In this document: piece after piece, positions 1 to 7,604 of the stretch
Layout: each line of letters starts with the position of its first letter
How positions within the stretch are numbered: position 1 is the stretch's first letter
Assembly: GCA_035606945.1 (NCBI GenBank)
Contig: DATNDR010000005.1
Location: 62,001 to 126,000 of the forward strand
Length of the DNA stretch: 64,000 nucleotides
Origin: GCA-003244245 sp035606945
GTDB taxonomy: Bacteria; Actinomycetota; Actinomycetes; Mycobacteriales; Pseudonocardiaceae
Direction of reading: 5' to 3'
The notes under the pieces: model-generated
Databases searched by the model: none
The model's input: the letters and a program-made list of their open reading frames with translations, nothing else
What the model was told of the DNA's origin: nothing
Translations under genes and position numbers: made by a program

Positions 1-670
1 ACCGCAGGCCGACGGTGACCGCGGGATCCTGCCGGCTGCGGTAGACGTCGTCCATTTTGGTCTCGGTGTTGGACAGCGGCGTCTCGCACCGCCAGCAGTA
101 CCACAACACCCGGAAGCTCTGGTAGATCAGCCCCTTGTCCCAGAGTGTCTTGAAGGCCCACATGACGCTTTCCATGTAGTCCAGGTCGAGCGTCTTGTAG
201 TCGTTGTCGAAGTCGACCCAACGGGCCTGGCGGGTCACATAATCGCGCCACTCCTGGGTATAGCGCAGCACCGAGGCGCGGCAGGCGGCGTTGAACTCCG
301 CCACGCCCATCCGGTCGATCTCGGACTTGTGCTTGATGCCGAGCTGCCGTTCCGCTTCCACCTCAGCGGGCAGGCCGTGGCAGTCCCAGCCGAAGCGGCG
401 CTCGACCCGGTGGCCGCGCATCGTCTGGTAGCGCGGCACCACATCCTTGACGTAGCCGGTCAGCAGGTGGCCGTAATGTGGCAGACCATTGGCGAACGGC
501 GGACCGTCGTAGAAGACGAACTCGTTCGAACCGTTCTCGCCGGCCGGGCGGTCGGCTACCGACGCGCGGAAGGTCTGGTCAGCCTCCCAGTACCGCAGGA
601 CGGCGGCTTCCAGTTGAGGGAAACGCGGCGCAGCGGTGACGGGCTCTGCCGGAACTATGGGATAGACCAT
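1..670 (-). CDS. ileS: Isoleucyl-tRNA synthetase, N-terminal part (runs off window)
   Basis: Class I aminoacyl-tRNA synthetase that charges tRNA-Ile in the cytoplasm. About 223 N-terminal residues are visible, starting at the ATG at 670. The ATP-binding HIGH-type signature appears as GLPHYGHLL, within the typical PPFANGLPHYGH context, followed by WDCHGLPAEVEAE. The editing and C-terminal domains lie outside the window. The gene is last in the dcw-linked minus-strand series and is preceded by a T-box leader with an ATC specifier, which independently supports the isoleucine assignment. Confidence 0.96.
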   Translation of the reverse strand, partial: MVYPIVPAEPVTAAPRFPQLEAAVLRYWEADQTFRASVADRPAGENGSNEFVFYDGPPFANGLPHYGHLLTGYVKDVVPRYQTMRGHRVERRFGWDCHGLPAEVEAERQLGIKHKSEIDRMGVAEFNAACRASVLRYTQEWRDYVTRQARWVDFDNDYKTLDLDYMESVMWAFKTLWDKGLIYQSFRVLWYCWRCETPLSNTETKMDDVYRSRQDPAVTVGLR

Positions 671-687
671 GGCGGCGTGTACTTCCT

Positions 688-890
688 GTGCAGGTTCCTG
701 CACGGGGACGACCAGCAGCTACGCTGCGGACCGCGGTACCACCCCGCTTGCCACCCGCACCACGGGTGGCCTCTCATTGGCCGGCGATAACGGGCCGGAC
801 CCGTCCGGTTCTACTGGGGACCCACCCGGCGGGTGCGCCCTTTTCTTCCGGAGGCTCCCCGGTGATAGCCGGATCAGTGCCTGTAAGTCT
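688..890 (-). promoter_or_regulatory. Translational T-box riboswitch of ileS
   Basis: Read on the minus strand, the ileS leader has the hallmarks of an actinobacterial ultrashort-stem-I T-box. The ATC isoleucine specifier is at 866-864 inside a short stem (about 875-858). An AGTAGAACCGG stem II/S-turn-like stretch follows. The conserved T-box bulge sequence GGGTGGTACCGCGG spans about 747-731, and its TGGT can pair with a tRNA ACCA end. A perfect 7-bp hairpin (GTGCAGG/CCTGCAC, 703-688) sits next to the AGGAAG ribosome-binding region and is a candidate sequestrator. No U-tract terminator is visible, so control is probably at translation initiation. Confidence 0.9.
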
Positions 891-908
891 CAGAATACCT
901 GGCAGCAG

Positions 909-1526
909 CTACTGCATTTGGCCGGGTTCGGCTGCTGCGGTGGTCGTTGCGCGGCCGGCGCGGTATTTGCGCGCCAGGATGGTATCCGGCCGGCACCGAT
1001 CACAGGGAGTAAAACCCAACTGCCTGGCCTCGCGCACCGGCAGCCGCTCGGCACGCTCATGGTCAGGCCACCGGCACCGGGCAAGGTGGTACCGCGGCTG
1101 TTCGTCAATCACGAGGACCTCATCGGCCAGCTCGTAGATCACCAGCAGATCCGCGGCGTCGGTGTCCTCTTCGCCCGGCTGGCCGTCATCGCGCTCGGCC
1201 TCGTCGCTCTCGATCTGACCAGGCAGATCTCGTTGTTGAGCGGACGCTGAGCCTGCCTCGGTTTCCCCGACGGCGGTCACCGAGGCAGGCGCACGCGCGA
1301 AGTCGCCCGTCTCGGCATCCGTGGCCGGCTCATCCTCCAAGAGGACCAGCTGATCATCGGGCGAGTCCTGAAGCTGCTGCCAGGATCGCCGCCACCGCCG
1401 CAGAATCATCGCGGCGGCCACGGCGCTGAGTACGACCGAACCCCACGCCAAACCAGCATGGCCTGCGCGGAGGGCGACGACGAGAAAGCCCACTGCCGCC
1501 AGCAGCAGGAGTACCGGGAGGCGCAC
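909..1526 (-). CDS. Small membrane protein with C-terminal Cys/His cluster
   Basis: 205-residue protein of unknown function. Two hydrophobic helices fill residues about 3-43. A charged, acidic, low-complexity middle follows. The end carries a conserved-looking segment with HLARC, then TPCDRCRPD, i.e. His/Cys residues ending in CxxC, which could bind a metal in the manner of small zinc ribbons (inference). It starts 11 bp after the divIVA stop, so it is probably cotranscribed with the division genes. It directly precedes the ileS T-box. A similar membrane gene between wag31 and ileS is common in related actinobacteria. Confidence 0.75.
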   Translation of the reverse strand: MRLPVLLLLAAVGFLVVALRAGHAGLAWGSVVLSAVAAAMILRRWRRSWQQLQDSPDDQLVLLEDEPATDAETGDFARAPASVTAVGETEAGSASAQQRDLPGQIESDEAERDDGQPGEEDTDAADLLVIYELADEVLVIDEQPRYHLARCRWPDHERAERLPVREARQLGFTPCDRCRPDTILARKYRAGRATTTAAAEPGQMQ

Positions 1527-1537
1527 AGCTGATCGGG

Positions 1538-2329
1538 TCAGCTACCGGCTTCGGCACGCGCGCCGAACCCGGACGTCACGAAGCCTTGGGTGCGTACCGC
1601 ATCGGCCGGCGCGGAAGCGGCGCGGCCGTCCAGCTCCCGAAGCTGTGACTCCAGGTAAGTCTTCAAACGGGTGCGGTACTCACGCTCGAAGGTGCGCAGT
1701 TCATCGATCTTCTTCTCCAGGACGCTCTTCTCCTGGCTGATCGAGCCGATGATCTCGCTGTGCTTGCGCGCCGCGTCGCGCTCCAGCGACGCCGCCTTCT
1801 CACGGGACTGCCGATCGAGGGTCTCGGCCCTGGTGCGGGCATCGTTGAGCATGGTCTCGGCGCGGGTTCTGGCCTCGTTGACCATGCCGTCGGCCTTCGC
1901 CCTGGCATCGGAGAGCAGCTGCTCAGATTTGGTCCGCGCTTCGCCCAACATCCCGTCCGCTTCGGCCTTGGCCTCACCGGTCAGCCGGTCGGCCATCTCC
2001 TGGGCGAGACCCAGCACCTTCGCGGCTTGGACGTGATGGTCACCCCCGGGCGACGTCTGCTCCATCATCGGCGGTGGCACCGGGGCCATCACCGGACGGG
2101 GCGGCTCCAGCGGGCGCAGGTTGCGTCCAGTGTCGACCGGCGCAGTGCGCAACTGCTGATCAAGCTGCTCAACCTGATTACGGAGATCGTTATTCTCCTC
2201 GATCAACCGAGCCAGCTCGGCTTCAACAAGGTCGAGGAAGGCGTCCACCTCGTCCTCGTTGTAGCCCCGCTTGCCGATCGGCGGCTTACTGAACGCGACG
2301 TTGTGAACGTCGGCGGGGGTCAACGGCAT
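1538..2329 (-). CDS. wag31: DivIVA/Wag31 polar growth scaffold
   Basis: Coiled-coil protein that marks cell poles and organises apical growth in actinobacteria. The 263 residues match the usual Wag31 size. The N-terminal membrane-binding DivIVA domain is clear (HNVAFSKPPIGKRGYNEDEV, then DAFLDLVEAEL). After a proline-rich linker (residues about 70-95), a long coiled coil carries repeated 11-residue blocks such as EARTKSEQLLSDARAKAD and NEARTRAETMLNDARTRAE. It lies downstream of sepF-yggT, as in mycobacteria and corynebacteria. Confidence 0.96.
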   Translation of the reverse strand: MPLTPADVHNVAFSKPPIGKRGYNEDEVDAFLDLVEAELARLIEENNDLRNQVEQLDQQLRTAPVDTGRNLRPLEPPRPVMAPVPPPMMEQTSPGGDHHVQAAKVLGLAQEMADRLTGEAKAEADGMLGEARTKSEQLLSDARAKADGMVNEARTRAETMLNDARTRAETLDRQSREKAASLERDAARKHSEIIGSISQEKSVLEKKIDELRTFEREYRTRLKTYLESQLRELDGRAASAPADAVRTQGFVTSGFGARAEAGS

Positions 2330-2378
2330 TGGATCACCTCACGCACTCCTCGACGACTATGCACATACCGGGCACATC

Positions 2379-2422
2379 ACTGGGTCCTGCATCACTGGTC
2401 CTGCGTCTGGGTCCTGCGTCAC
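2379..2422. repeat. Short imperfect tandem repeat between divIVA and yggT
   Basis: Three imperfect copies of a roughly 14-bp unit (variants of TGGGTCCTGCRTCAC) occupy part of the 131-bp gap between yggT and divIVA. This is the divIVA leader on the minus strand. No palindrome or terminator is obvious. Function unknown. Confidence 0.55.
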
Positions 2423-2461
2423 TACGGGTACAACCCTGGGCCCCGCCCACGGCTGGTGCCG

Positions 2462-2755
2462 CTATCTCGGATCCACCACTCGCATGAGTATGAACACCAC
2501 GAGCAACAGAACCATAATGGACAGGTCCAGTCCCACGCCCCCGATCCGGATGGGTTTTAGCACCCGGCGAAGCGCCCGGACCGGAGGGTCGGTCATCGTA
2601 TAGACCGACTCCAAGGCGATCGCAACCCCCCCGACCGGCTGCCAGCTACGCGCGAAAGACCGGACGAGTTCGACCACGATACGCGCTGTGAGCAGTAGCC
2701 AGAAGAAGAACAACAGGTAGTACACGACGTACCGGACCACATCCACTTCAGACAC
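2462..2755 (-). CDS. YggT family membrane protein
   Basis: Small integral membrane protein of the YggT family, found next to sepF in many Gram-positive division clusters; its exact role in the division/osmotic network is unclear. Two hydrophobic stretches are visible (YYLLFFFWLLLTARIVVELV and near the C terminus LSIMVLLLVVFILMRVVDP), separated by the typical DPPVRALRRVLKPI loop. I chose the GTG at 2755 because the family starts just before the first helix. A GTG at 2803 that overlaps the sepF stop (TAGTG) is an alternative giving 16 extra residues. Confidence 0.85.
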   Translation of the reverse strand: MSEVDVVRYVVYYLLFFFWLLLTARIVVELVRSFARSWQPVGGVAIALESVYTMTDPPVRALRRVLKPIRIGGVGLDLSIMVLLLVVFILMRVVDPR

Positions 2756-2802
2756 TCTGCCACCGGTGACTTCGCGTTGGCGAGGCGGGCCCCCCGACCG
2801 CA

Positions 2803-3597
2803 CTAGCTGAACAAGCGACCTTCGGCGATCCGCCGCCGGTCCTCCGCAGACACGTCGATGTTGGGTGGCGAGAGCAGAAATACCTTGCTTGTGATCTTGT
2901 CAATGGAGCCACGCAGGGCGAAAGCCAACCCAGCCGCGAAGTCGACGAGTCGCTTGGCGTCCCGGTCCTCCATCGCGGTCAAGTTCATGATCACCGGATT
3001 GCCTTCGCGGAAGCGTTCCCCGATGGGCCGGGCCTCGTTGTAGCTGTGCGGATGCAAGGTGACGATGCGGGCCAGTGGGTGAAGCTCGTCATGGGTGAGG
3101 GAGTCGCTTCGTGGTGGTTGCGTGAAGGACTGAGATGCGATCGGTGGATGCAGCGGGATTCTGCTGTCGATGCGCGCAGCTTCAGCGGTCGCGGTGTCGA
3201 TGGCTAACGAACCGCGCACAGCAGGATCGATCCCCCAGGGCTCTGCTGTCCCGCAATGGGCTGTCCTGGAATCGGCTGTCCTGGAATCGGCTGTTCTGGA
3301 CTCGTGAGTCCTGGGCGCAGCCGTCCGCGAGGCAAGGGGTCGGGAGTCCGTGGAACAGGAAGGGGGACGGGCGGGATGCGCCCCGGACGCCGCGTGGTGC
3401 GCCGTCGGCGTCGAGAAGCCGTCATCGGGGTGATGGAAACCGGCGTCGAAACCGATCCGGTGCGGACGGCGGCTGGCCTGGTGATCGGGGTAGCTCGGGT
3501 GATACTCGTCGTATCCGGCCGCGCCGAAGGCCGCTGCATCGAACTCCTCAGCAGGGACCATGCCGAAGTACGCCTTCAGCCTGCGCAGCGCGCTCAT
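2803..3597 (-). CDS. sepF: SepF cell division protein, long repeat-containing linker
   Basis: FtsZ membrane anchor of actinobacteria. It starts MSALRRLKAYFGM, the amphipathic membrane-binding helix, at the ATG at 3597 preceded by GAAGGCG. The C-terminal core is intact (RIVTLHPHSYNEARPIGERF, NLTAMEDRDAKRLVDFAAGL, SKVFLLSP). The 264 residues exceed the roughly 210-220 typical of mycobacterial SepF because the linker (residues about 50-165) is expanded with Ser/Arg/Thr/Ala sequence, including DSRTA pentapeptide repeats. It follows yggS and precedes yggT. Confidence 0.93.
   Translation of the reverse strand: MSALRRLKAYFGMVPAEEFDAAAFGAAGYDEYHPSYPDHQASRRPHRIGFDAGFHHPDDGFSTPTAHHAASGAHPARPPSCSTDSRPLASRTAAPRTHESRTADSRTADSRTAHCGTAEPWGIDPAVRGSLAIDTATAEAARIDSRIPLHPPIASQSFTQPPRSDSLTHDELHPLARIVTLHPHSYNEARPIGERFREGNPVIMNLTAMEDRDAKRLVDFAAGLAFALRGSIDKITSKVFLLSPPNIDVSAEDRRRIAEGRLFS
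3244..3303 (-). repeat. 15-bp in-frame tandem repeat in the sepF linker
   Basis: Four 15-bp units (plus strand GGCTGTCCTGGAATC and variants) encode repeated ESRTA/DSRTA/DSRTA/HCGTA pentapeptides on the minus strand. The two central units are identical at DNA level, pointing to recent slippage or unequal recombination. The 15-bp length preserves the frame. Confidence 0.85.
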
Positions 3598-3686
3598 CGT
3601 GTCGCCTTCCTGGGCCGAACCCAGACGCACCGCCAGCCGAGCTCGGCTGGTGATGCCGCGCAGGCTGGCTGGGATCCCTGGCATGG

Positions 3687-4442
3687 TCAACTTGAGGTTA
3701 ACGGCCTATCGCCCAGGAGGGCGGTTCCGACACGCACACACGTCGAGCCGTACGCAATGGCCTGCTCGAAGTCACCACTCATCCCGGCGGAGAGTTCGAC
3801 CGCGTCGGGATGGGCACTTCGTAGCCGCGCTGCGGCTTCACTGAGCTGCGCGAAGGCCGCCTCGGGTTCGCGGCCGAGCGGAGCGATCGCCATCACTCCC
3901 TGCAAGCGCAACGACGACGCAACCGCCACCCGATCGGCCAGCGCAACGAGTTCCGGCAGCGGGCAACCACCCCGCATCGGGTCTCCATCCAGGCTGGCCT
4001 GGACGAGTACGCCCAAGGCTGTGCTGCGATGCCCGGCGTCGCACGCGACGCGGGTGGCCCGGTCCAGGGCCTCGACCAGACGGGGCGAGTCGACGGACTG
4101 CACCTGCACCGCCCAGCGGGCCACCGAGCGGGTTTTGTTGCGCTGTAGCCGGCCCACCATGTGCCAGCGCACCCCCGCCGCCGGGCGCAACACGCTGACC
4201 TCGGCCACTTTGGCCACGGCCTCGGAATCGCGGGCCTCGGCAGCGTCGAGCACGCTGAGATCGATGAGCAGTGCTACGTCCCGGGCTGGAAATGTCTTGG
4301 TGACCGGAAGCAGGCGCACCCCGGCGGGATCGCGGCCCGCAGCACCACACGCGGCGACGATGCGCTCGCGAACGCGCGCCAGTGCCGCAGCCAACTCACC
4401 GCGGCGGTCGCCGACGGCCTGCTCTGCTGGTGGTCCCGTCAC
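3687..4442 (-). CDS. yggS: YggS/PLPBP family pyridoxal-phosphate homeostasis protein
   Basis: Single-domain PLP-binding protein of the alanine racemase N-terminal fold, involved in vitamin B6 homeostasis. The PLP lysine is in LLPVTKTFP, with HMVGRLQRNKTR, VQSVDS and the C-terminal LSAGMSGDFEQAI and VRVGTALLG motifs. The GTG at 4442 overlaps the pgeF stop as GTGA and gives 251 residues, the usual family size. An in-frame upstream extension lies within pgeF and is arginine-rich, unlike the family. Confidence 0.93.
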   Translation of the reverse strand: MTGPPAEQAVGDRRGELAAALARVRERIVAACGAAGRDPAGVRLLPVTKTFPARDVALLIDLSVLDAAEARDSEAVAKVAEVSVLRPAAGVRWHMVGRLQRNKTRSVARWAVQVQSVDSPRLVEALDRATRVACDAGHRSTALGVLVQASLDGDPMRGGCPLPELVALADRVAVASSLRLQGVMAIAPLGREPEAAFAQLSEAAARLRSAHPDAVELSAGMSGDFEQAIAYGSTCVRVGTALLGDRPLTSS

Positions 4443-5152
4443 TCCTCGAACCAGGTTACGGCGGCCAACCGACCGGTGACGCCGTCGCGGCGGTAGCTGT
4501 AGAGAATGGGGTCTTCGACCGTGCACCGTGGGTCGACGCCGACGCGGGCCACGCCGGCGCAGGCAAGTTGCCGCCACAGCCCGGCGCGCAGATCCAAGCC
4601 CGCGGTGCCCCGCCGGGTCCGGCAGGCGCTGCCCGGTAAGCGTGCCTCCACGTCAGCCTGCATCCGGGCCGGCACCTCGTAGCACTGTCCGCACGCCGAA
4701 GGCCCCAGCAACGCCTCCAGTTCCTCGATGCGCGCACCGAGGCTTCGCATCGTCTCGAGTGTGGCGGGCAGCACCCCGGCCCGGGCCCCGACCCGTCCCG
4801 CATGCACCGCGGCGACCACCTTTCGGACGGGATCGGCCAGCAGCACCGGCACGCAGTCGGCGACCAGCACCGCCACGGCGAGCCAGGGCTGGGTGGTGAC
4901 GACCGCATCGCTGGCCGGCACCGGCTGCCATCGGGGACCGTCGACCACGGTGACCGTCCGGCCGTGCACCTGCTCCATCCAGATCAGTCGCTGTGCCGAC
5001 AGGCCGATACCACTGGCAAGCCGTTCCCGGTTGGCGGCGACCGCCTCGGGTCGATCACCGACATGCTCACCGAGGTTGAATGAGACGTAAGGCGGTGCTG
5101 ATACGCCACCCTGCCGGGTGGTCACTACCCGCCGGATGCGGATGGTGCTCAC
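4439..5152 (-). CDS. pgeF: YlmD/PgeF multicopper-oxidase-fold protein
   Basis: YfiH/DUF152 family protein of 237 residues. Family members act as purine nucleoside phosphorylases/adenosine deaminases, and one is a peptidoglycan editing factor. Metal-binding signatures are present: MEQVHG, ADCVPVLLAD, AAVHAG and LGPSACGQCYEV. The start ATG overlaps the ftsZ stop as ATGA and the end overlaps yggS as GTGA, so the three genes form a translationally coupled run, the usual ftsZ-ylmD-ylmE order. Confidence 0.93.
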   Translation of the reverse strand: MSTIRIRRVVTTRQGGVSAPPYVSFNLGEHVGDRPEAVAANRERLASGIGLSAQRLIWMEQVHGRTVTVVDGPRWQPVPASDAVVTTQPWLAVAVLVADCVPVLLADPVRKVVAAVHAGRVGARAGVLPATLETMRSLGARIEELEALLGPSACGQCYEVPARMQADVEARLPGSACRTRRGTAGLDLRAGLWRQLACAGVARVGVDPRCTVEDPILYSYRRDGVTGRLAAVTWFEE

Positions 5153-6345
5153 CGCTTCATGAATGGCGGAACGTCCACGTCGTCATCGTCGTCGAAATCG
5201 TCGGTCACCGGTACCGCACGGCTTGGCTTCCACCCGGCGGTGGCCGGTTGCCAGCTGGATGGAGTGGGCGTCGCGGCGGCGGGATGGGCCGGGGCCGACG
5301 TGGGCCGGGAAACCGTGCCGGCCTGGCCGCTGGCTACTGTCCGGGTGACAACCGGTCTTGCGTCTAGTTTCTTGGGATCCAGCTTCTTGTATGACGGCAT
5401 ACCGGAGTCGAAGCCGGCGGCGATCACGGTGATCCGCACCTCATCACCCAACGAGTCGTCGATCACGGTACCGAAGATGATGTTGGCGTCGGGATGCGCG
5501 GATTCCTGCACCAGGGACGCGGCCTCGTTGATTTCGAACAGACCCAGGTCCGAGCCGCCCGCGATCGACAGCAGGACACCGTGCGCGCCCTCCATCGACG
5601 CTTCGAGCAACGGTGAGTTGATGGCCTTCTCGGCAGCCTGCACCGATCTGCCTTCGCCTCTGGCCGAGCCGATGCCCATCAGTGCGCTGCCGGCCCCGGA
5701 CATCACGCTTTTCACGTCGGCGAAGTCCAGATTGATCAGACCCGGAGTGGTGATGAGGTCGGTGATGCCCTGAACTCCGGACAGCAGCACCTCGTCGGCA
5801 GAGCGGAAGGCATCCATCAGGCTCACGTTGACGTCACCGAGCTGCAGCAATCGATCATTCGGGATCACGATCAGCGTGTCGCACTCGTTGCGCAACTCGG
5901 CGATGCCCTCCTCGGCCTGATTGGCTCGCCGCTTGCCCTCGAAGGTGAAGGGCCTGGTAACCACGCCAATGGTCAGCGCACCTTGCTTGCGGGCGATGTT
6001 GGCCACCACCGGGGCGCCACCGGTGCCCGTGCCGCCGCCCTCGCCGGCGGTGACGAACACCATGTCAGCCCCCTTGAGGACCTCCTCGATCTCCGCGCGG
6101 TGGTCCTCGGCGGCCTTGCGACCGACCTCTGGGTCCGCTCCCGCGCCGAGCCCTCGAGTGAGTTCCCGCCCGATGTCGAGCTTGACGTCCGCGTCGGACA
6201 TCAGCAACGCCTGGGCGTCAGTGTTCACCGCGATGAACTCGACGCCGTTGAGCCCGACCTCGATCATCCGGTTGACCGCATTGACGCCACCGCCGCCGAT
6301 TCCGGCGACCTTGATCACGGCGAGGTAATTGTGCGCGGGCGTCAT
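5149..6345 (-). CDS. ftsZ: Cell division protein FtsZ
   Basis: Tubulin-like GTPase that forms the division ring. The 398 residues show the GTP-binding signature GEGGGTGTGGAP, GIGGGGVNAVNRM near the N terminus, and the synergy region NEAASLVQESAHPDANIIFG. A variable acidic linker leads to a C-terminal peptide ending DDDDDVDVPPFMKR, which binds SepF/FtsW. It follows ftsQ after a 323-bp gap, indicating its own promoter. Confidence 0.98.
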   Translation of the reverse strand: MTPAHNYLAVIKVAGIGGGGVNAVNRMIEVGLNGVEFIAVNTDAQALLMSDADVKLDIGRELTRGLGAGADPEVGRKAAEDHRAEIEEVLKGADMVFVTAGEGGGTGTGGAPVVANIARKQGALTIGVVTRPFTFEGKRRANQAEEGIAELRNECDTLIVIPNDRLLQLGDVNVSLMDAFRSADEVLLSGVQGITDLITTPGLINLDFADVKSVMSGAGSALMGIGSARGEGRSVQAAEKAINSPLLEASMEGAHGVLLSIAGGSDLGLFEINEAASLVQESAHPDANIIFGTVIDDSLGDEVRITVIAAGFDSGMPSYKKLDPKKLDARPVVTRTVASGQAGTVSRPTSAPAHPAAATPTPSSWQPATAGWKPSRAVPVTDDFDDDDDVDVPPFMKR

Positions 6346-6668
6346 CCGGGTGCGCCTGCGCTGTCCATGCCGCCCGACCCATCGCTATCCCACACAGTGC
6401 GGCCTTCCTCGTCGCTGCCGGGCCCGCCCACCTGCCGACGAATACCAGCTCCGTCGGCGTGGCAAAACTCTCAACCTCATCTGAAGGATTAGAGTTATGT
6501 CAGTTATCGCCTTGGGCGACGGTAGGCACCGCCAGTGGATGGGTCCAGCAGGCACGCCGCGTCGATCGGCGATCCGGCGCTGCGAGTGTATGCGCCAACA
6601 TGTCAATCAGCGCCGCACCCCGACTCGGAAGGTGCACAAGCATCCATAAGATCGCCTGGACGGCATGG
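6346..6668 (-). other. ftsQ-ftsZ intergenic region (ftsZ leader)
   Basis: A 323-bp non-coding stretch in an otherwise gapless cluster. It contains a 31-bp imperfect inverted repeat (listed separately) and has lower GC than its surroundings around 6465-6500. ftsZ of other actinobacteria is expressed from several promoters in this gap. I see no ORF with support here. Confidence 0.8.
6466..6496 (-). promoter_or_regulatory. Inverted repeat upstream of ftsZ, candidate operator
   Basis: The arms AACTCTCAACCTC (plus, 6466-6478) and AACTCTAATCCTTC (minus, from 6496) form an AT-richer dyad with the outer AACTCT/AGAGTT perfectly paired, about 120 bp upstream of ftsZ. Corynebacterium controls ftsZ through the MerR-type activator FtsR, and MerR proteins bind such dyads. 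Assignment to FtsR is inference only. Confidence 0.5.
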
Positions 6669-7604
6669 TCAGGCGATGGTGGGGAGTGCGGGACTGGAGA
6701 CGTCGTAGATTTTGCCGGGCTGGGTCAGCAGCGGACCGAGCACTGCCGCTTTGCGGTCGACCTGCCCGGCGTCGCCCCACCGCACCTGCCGCGAAGTGCC
6801 TGCCGGCCCGTTGGTCAGGCGCAGCTCGACATCAGCCGGGGACGCGGCCGCGATCGAACGCACCTGGACCCGCAACCAGCCGGGCATGGCGGTCAGGACG
6901 GTCAGCGCGGCCGCCGTGGTGACGTCCCGGGGTCCGACTCTGGGTACCTCCAGCTCCGGCAGGCCAGGCGGCCCGGTGGGCACAGTCGCGTAGTCGGTTC
7001 CGGTGGCATCGATGAGGTGCACGCCGCTGCCGCGGTGGACGGCTGCAACCGGGATCCGTTCGGTGACCGCGATCTGGACGGTGCCGTCCAGATCGCAGCG
7101 CACCTGCACCCTCGCTACCCGAGGTACCGCGGCTACCCGGCTCTCGATCGCCTTGGTGTCCAGCCGCAGCATCGGGGTGCCCAGCGGTACCGCCGCCACC
7201 GTCCGCACCACGTCAGCGGGCAGCTCCGTGGTTCCCACCACCTGCACCGACCGGGCGTCGAACAGCGAGCTGCCGAGCAGTACCCAACCGAGGCCACCAA
7301 CCACGGCGAGCAGGATCAGGCCGCCCGCGCACCAGGGCAACCAGCGCCGGGCCGACTTGGGCGGCCGAACTGGCGCCACCTCGGCCGCCGCAGGCGGAAC
7401 ATGATCGTTATTGGGGACCTGCGTGCCGCGCTCGGCTCGGTTGCTGCTACCAACACGACGATCACGTGGCCCGGCGCCATCGGTGCGAGCCCGGTTCTGG
7501 GTGCGCGCTGCCGGTCGCGGGTTATCCCGCCGCGATCGGCGCCCGCCAGCTGAGCCGGCAAGCGAACGCCGGGAATCCGAGGCGCCGGGACCGGGGGCGC
7601 TCAC
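6669..7604 (-). CDS. ftsQ: Cell division protein FtsQ/DivIB
   Basis: Bitopic divisome protein linking FtsL to the septal synthase. A basic, disordered cytoplasmic region (residues 1-85) precedes one transmembrane helix (residues about 90-110, WCAGGLILLAVVGGLGWVLL). The extracytoplasmic POTRA domain begins FDARSVQVVGTTELPADVV, followed by the FtsQ domain (TERIPVAAVHRGSGVHLIDATG). The GTG start overlaps the murC stop as GTGA. 311 residues is normal. Confidence 0.94.
   Translation of the reverse strand: MSAPGPGASDSRRSLAGSAGGRRSRRDNPRPAARTQNRARTDGAGPRDRRVGSSNRAERGTQVPNNDHVPPAAAEVAPVRPPKSARRWLPWCAGGLILLAVVGGLGWVLLGSSLFDARSVQVVGTTELPADVVRTVAAVPLGTPMLRLDTKAIESRVAAVPRVARVQVRCDLDGTVQIAVTERIPVAAVHRGSGVHLIDATGTDYATVPTGPPGLPELEVPRVGPRDVTTAAALTVLTAMPGWLRVQVRSIAAASPADVELRLTNGPAGTSRQVRWGDAGQVDRKAAVLGPLLTQPGKIYDVSSPALPTIA

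Noticed and set aside
3256..4479. Long plus-strand reading frame opposite sepF and yggS
   Set aside because: It is arginine/serine-rich with no domain, lies antisense to two clearly conserved genes, and its GCPGI repeats are only the complement of the sepF repeat.
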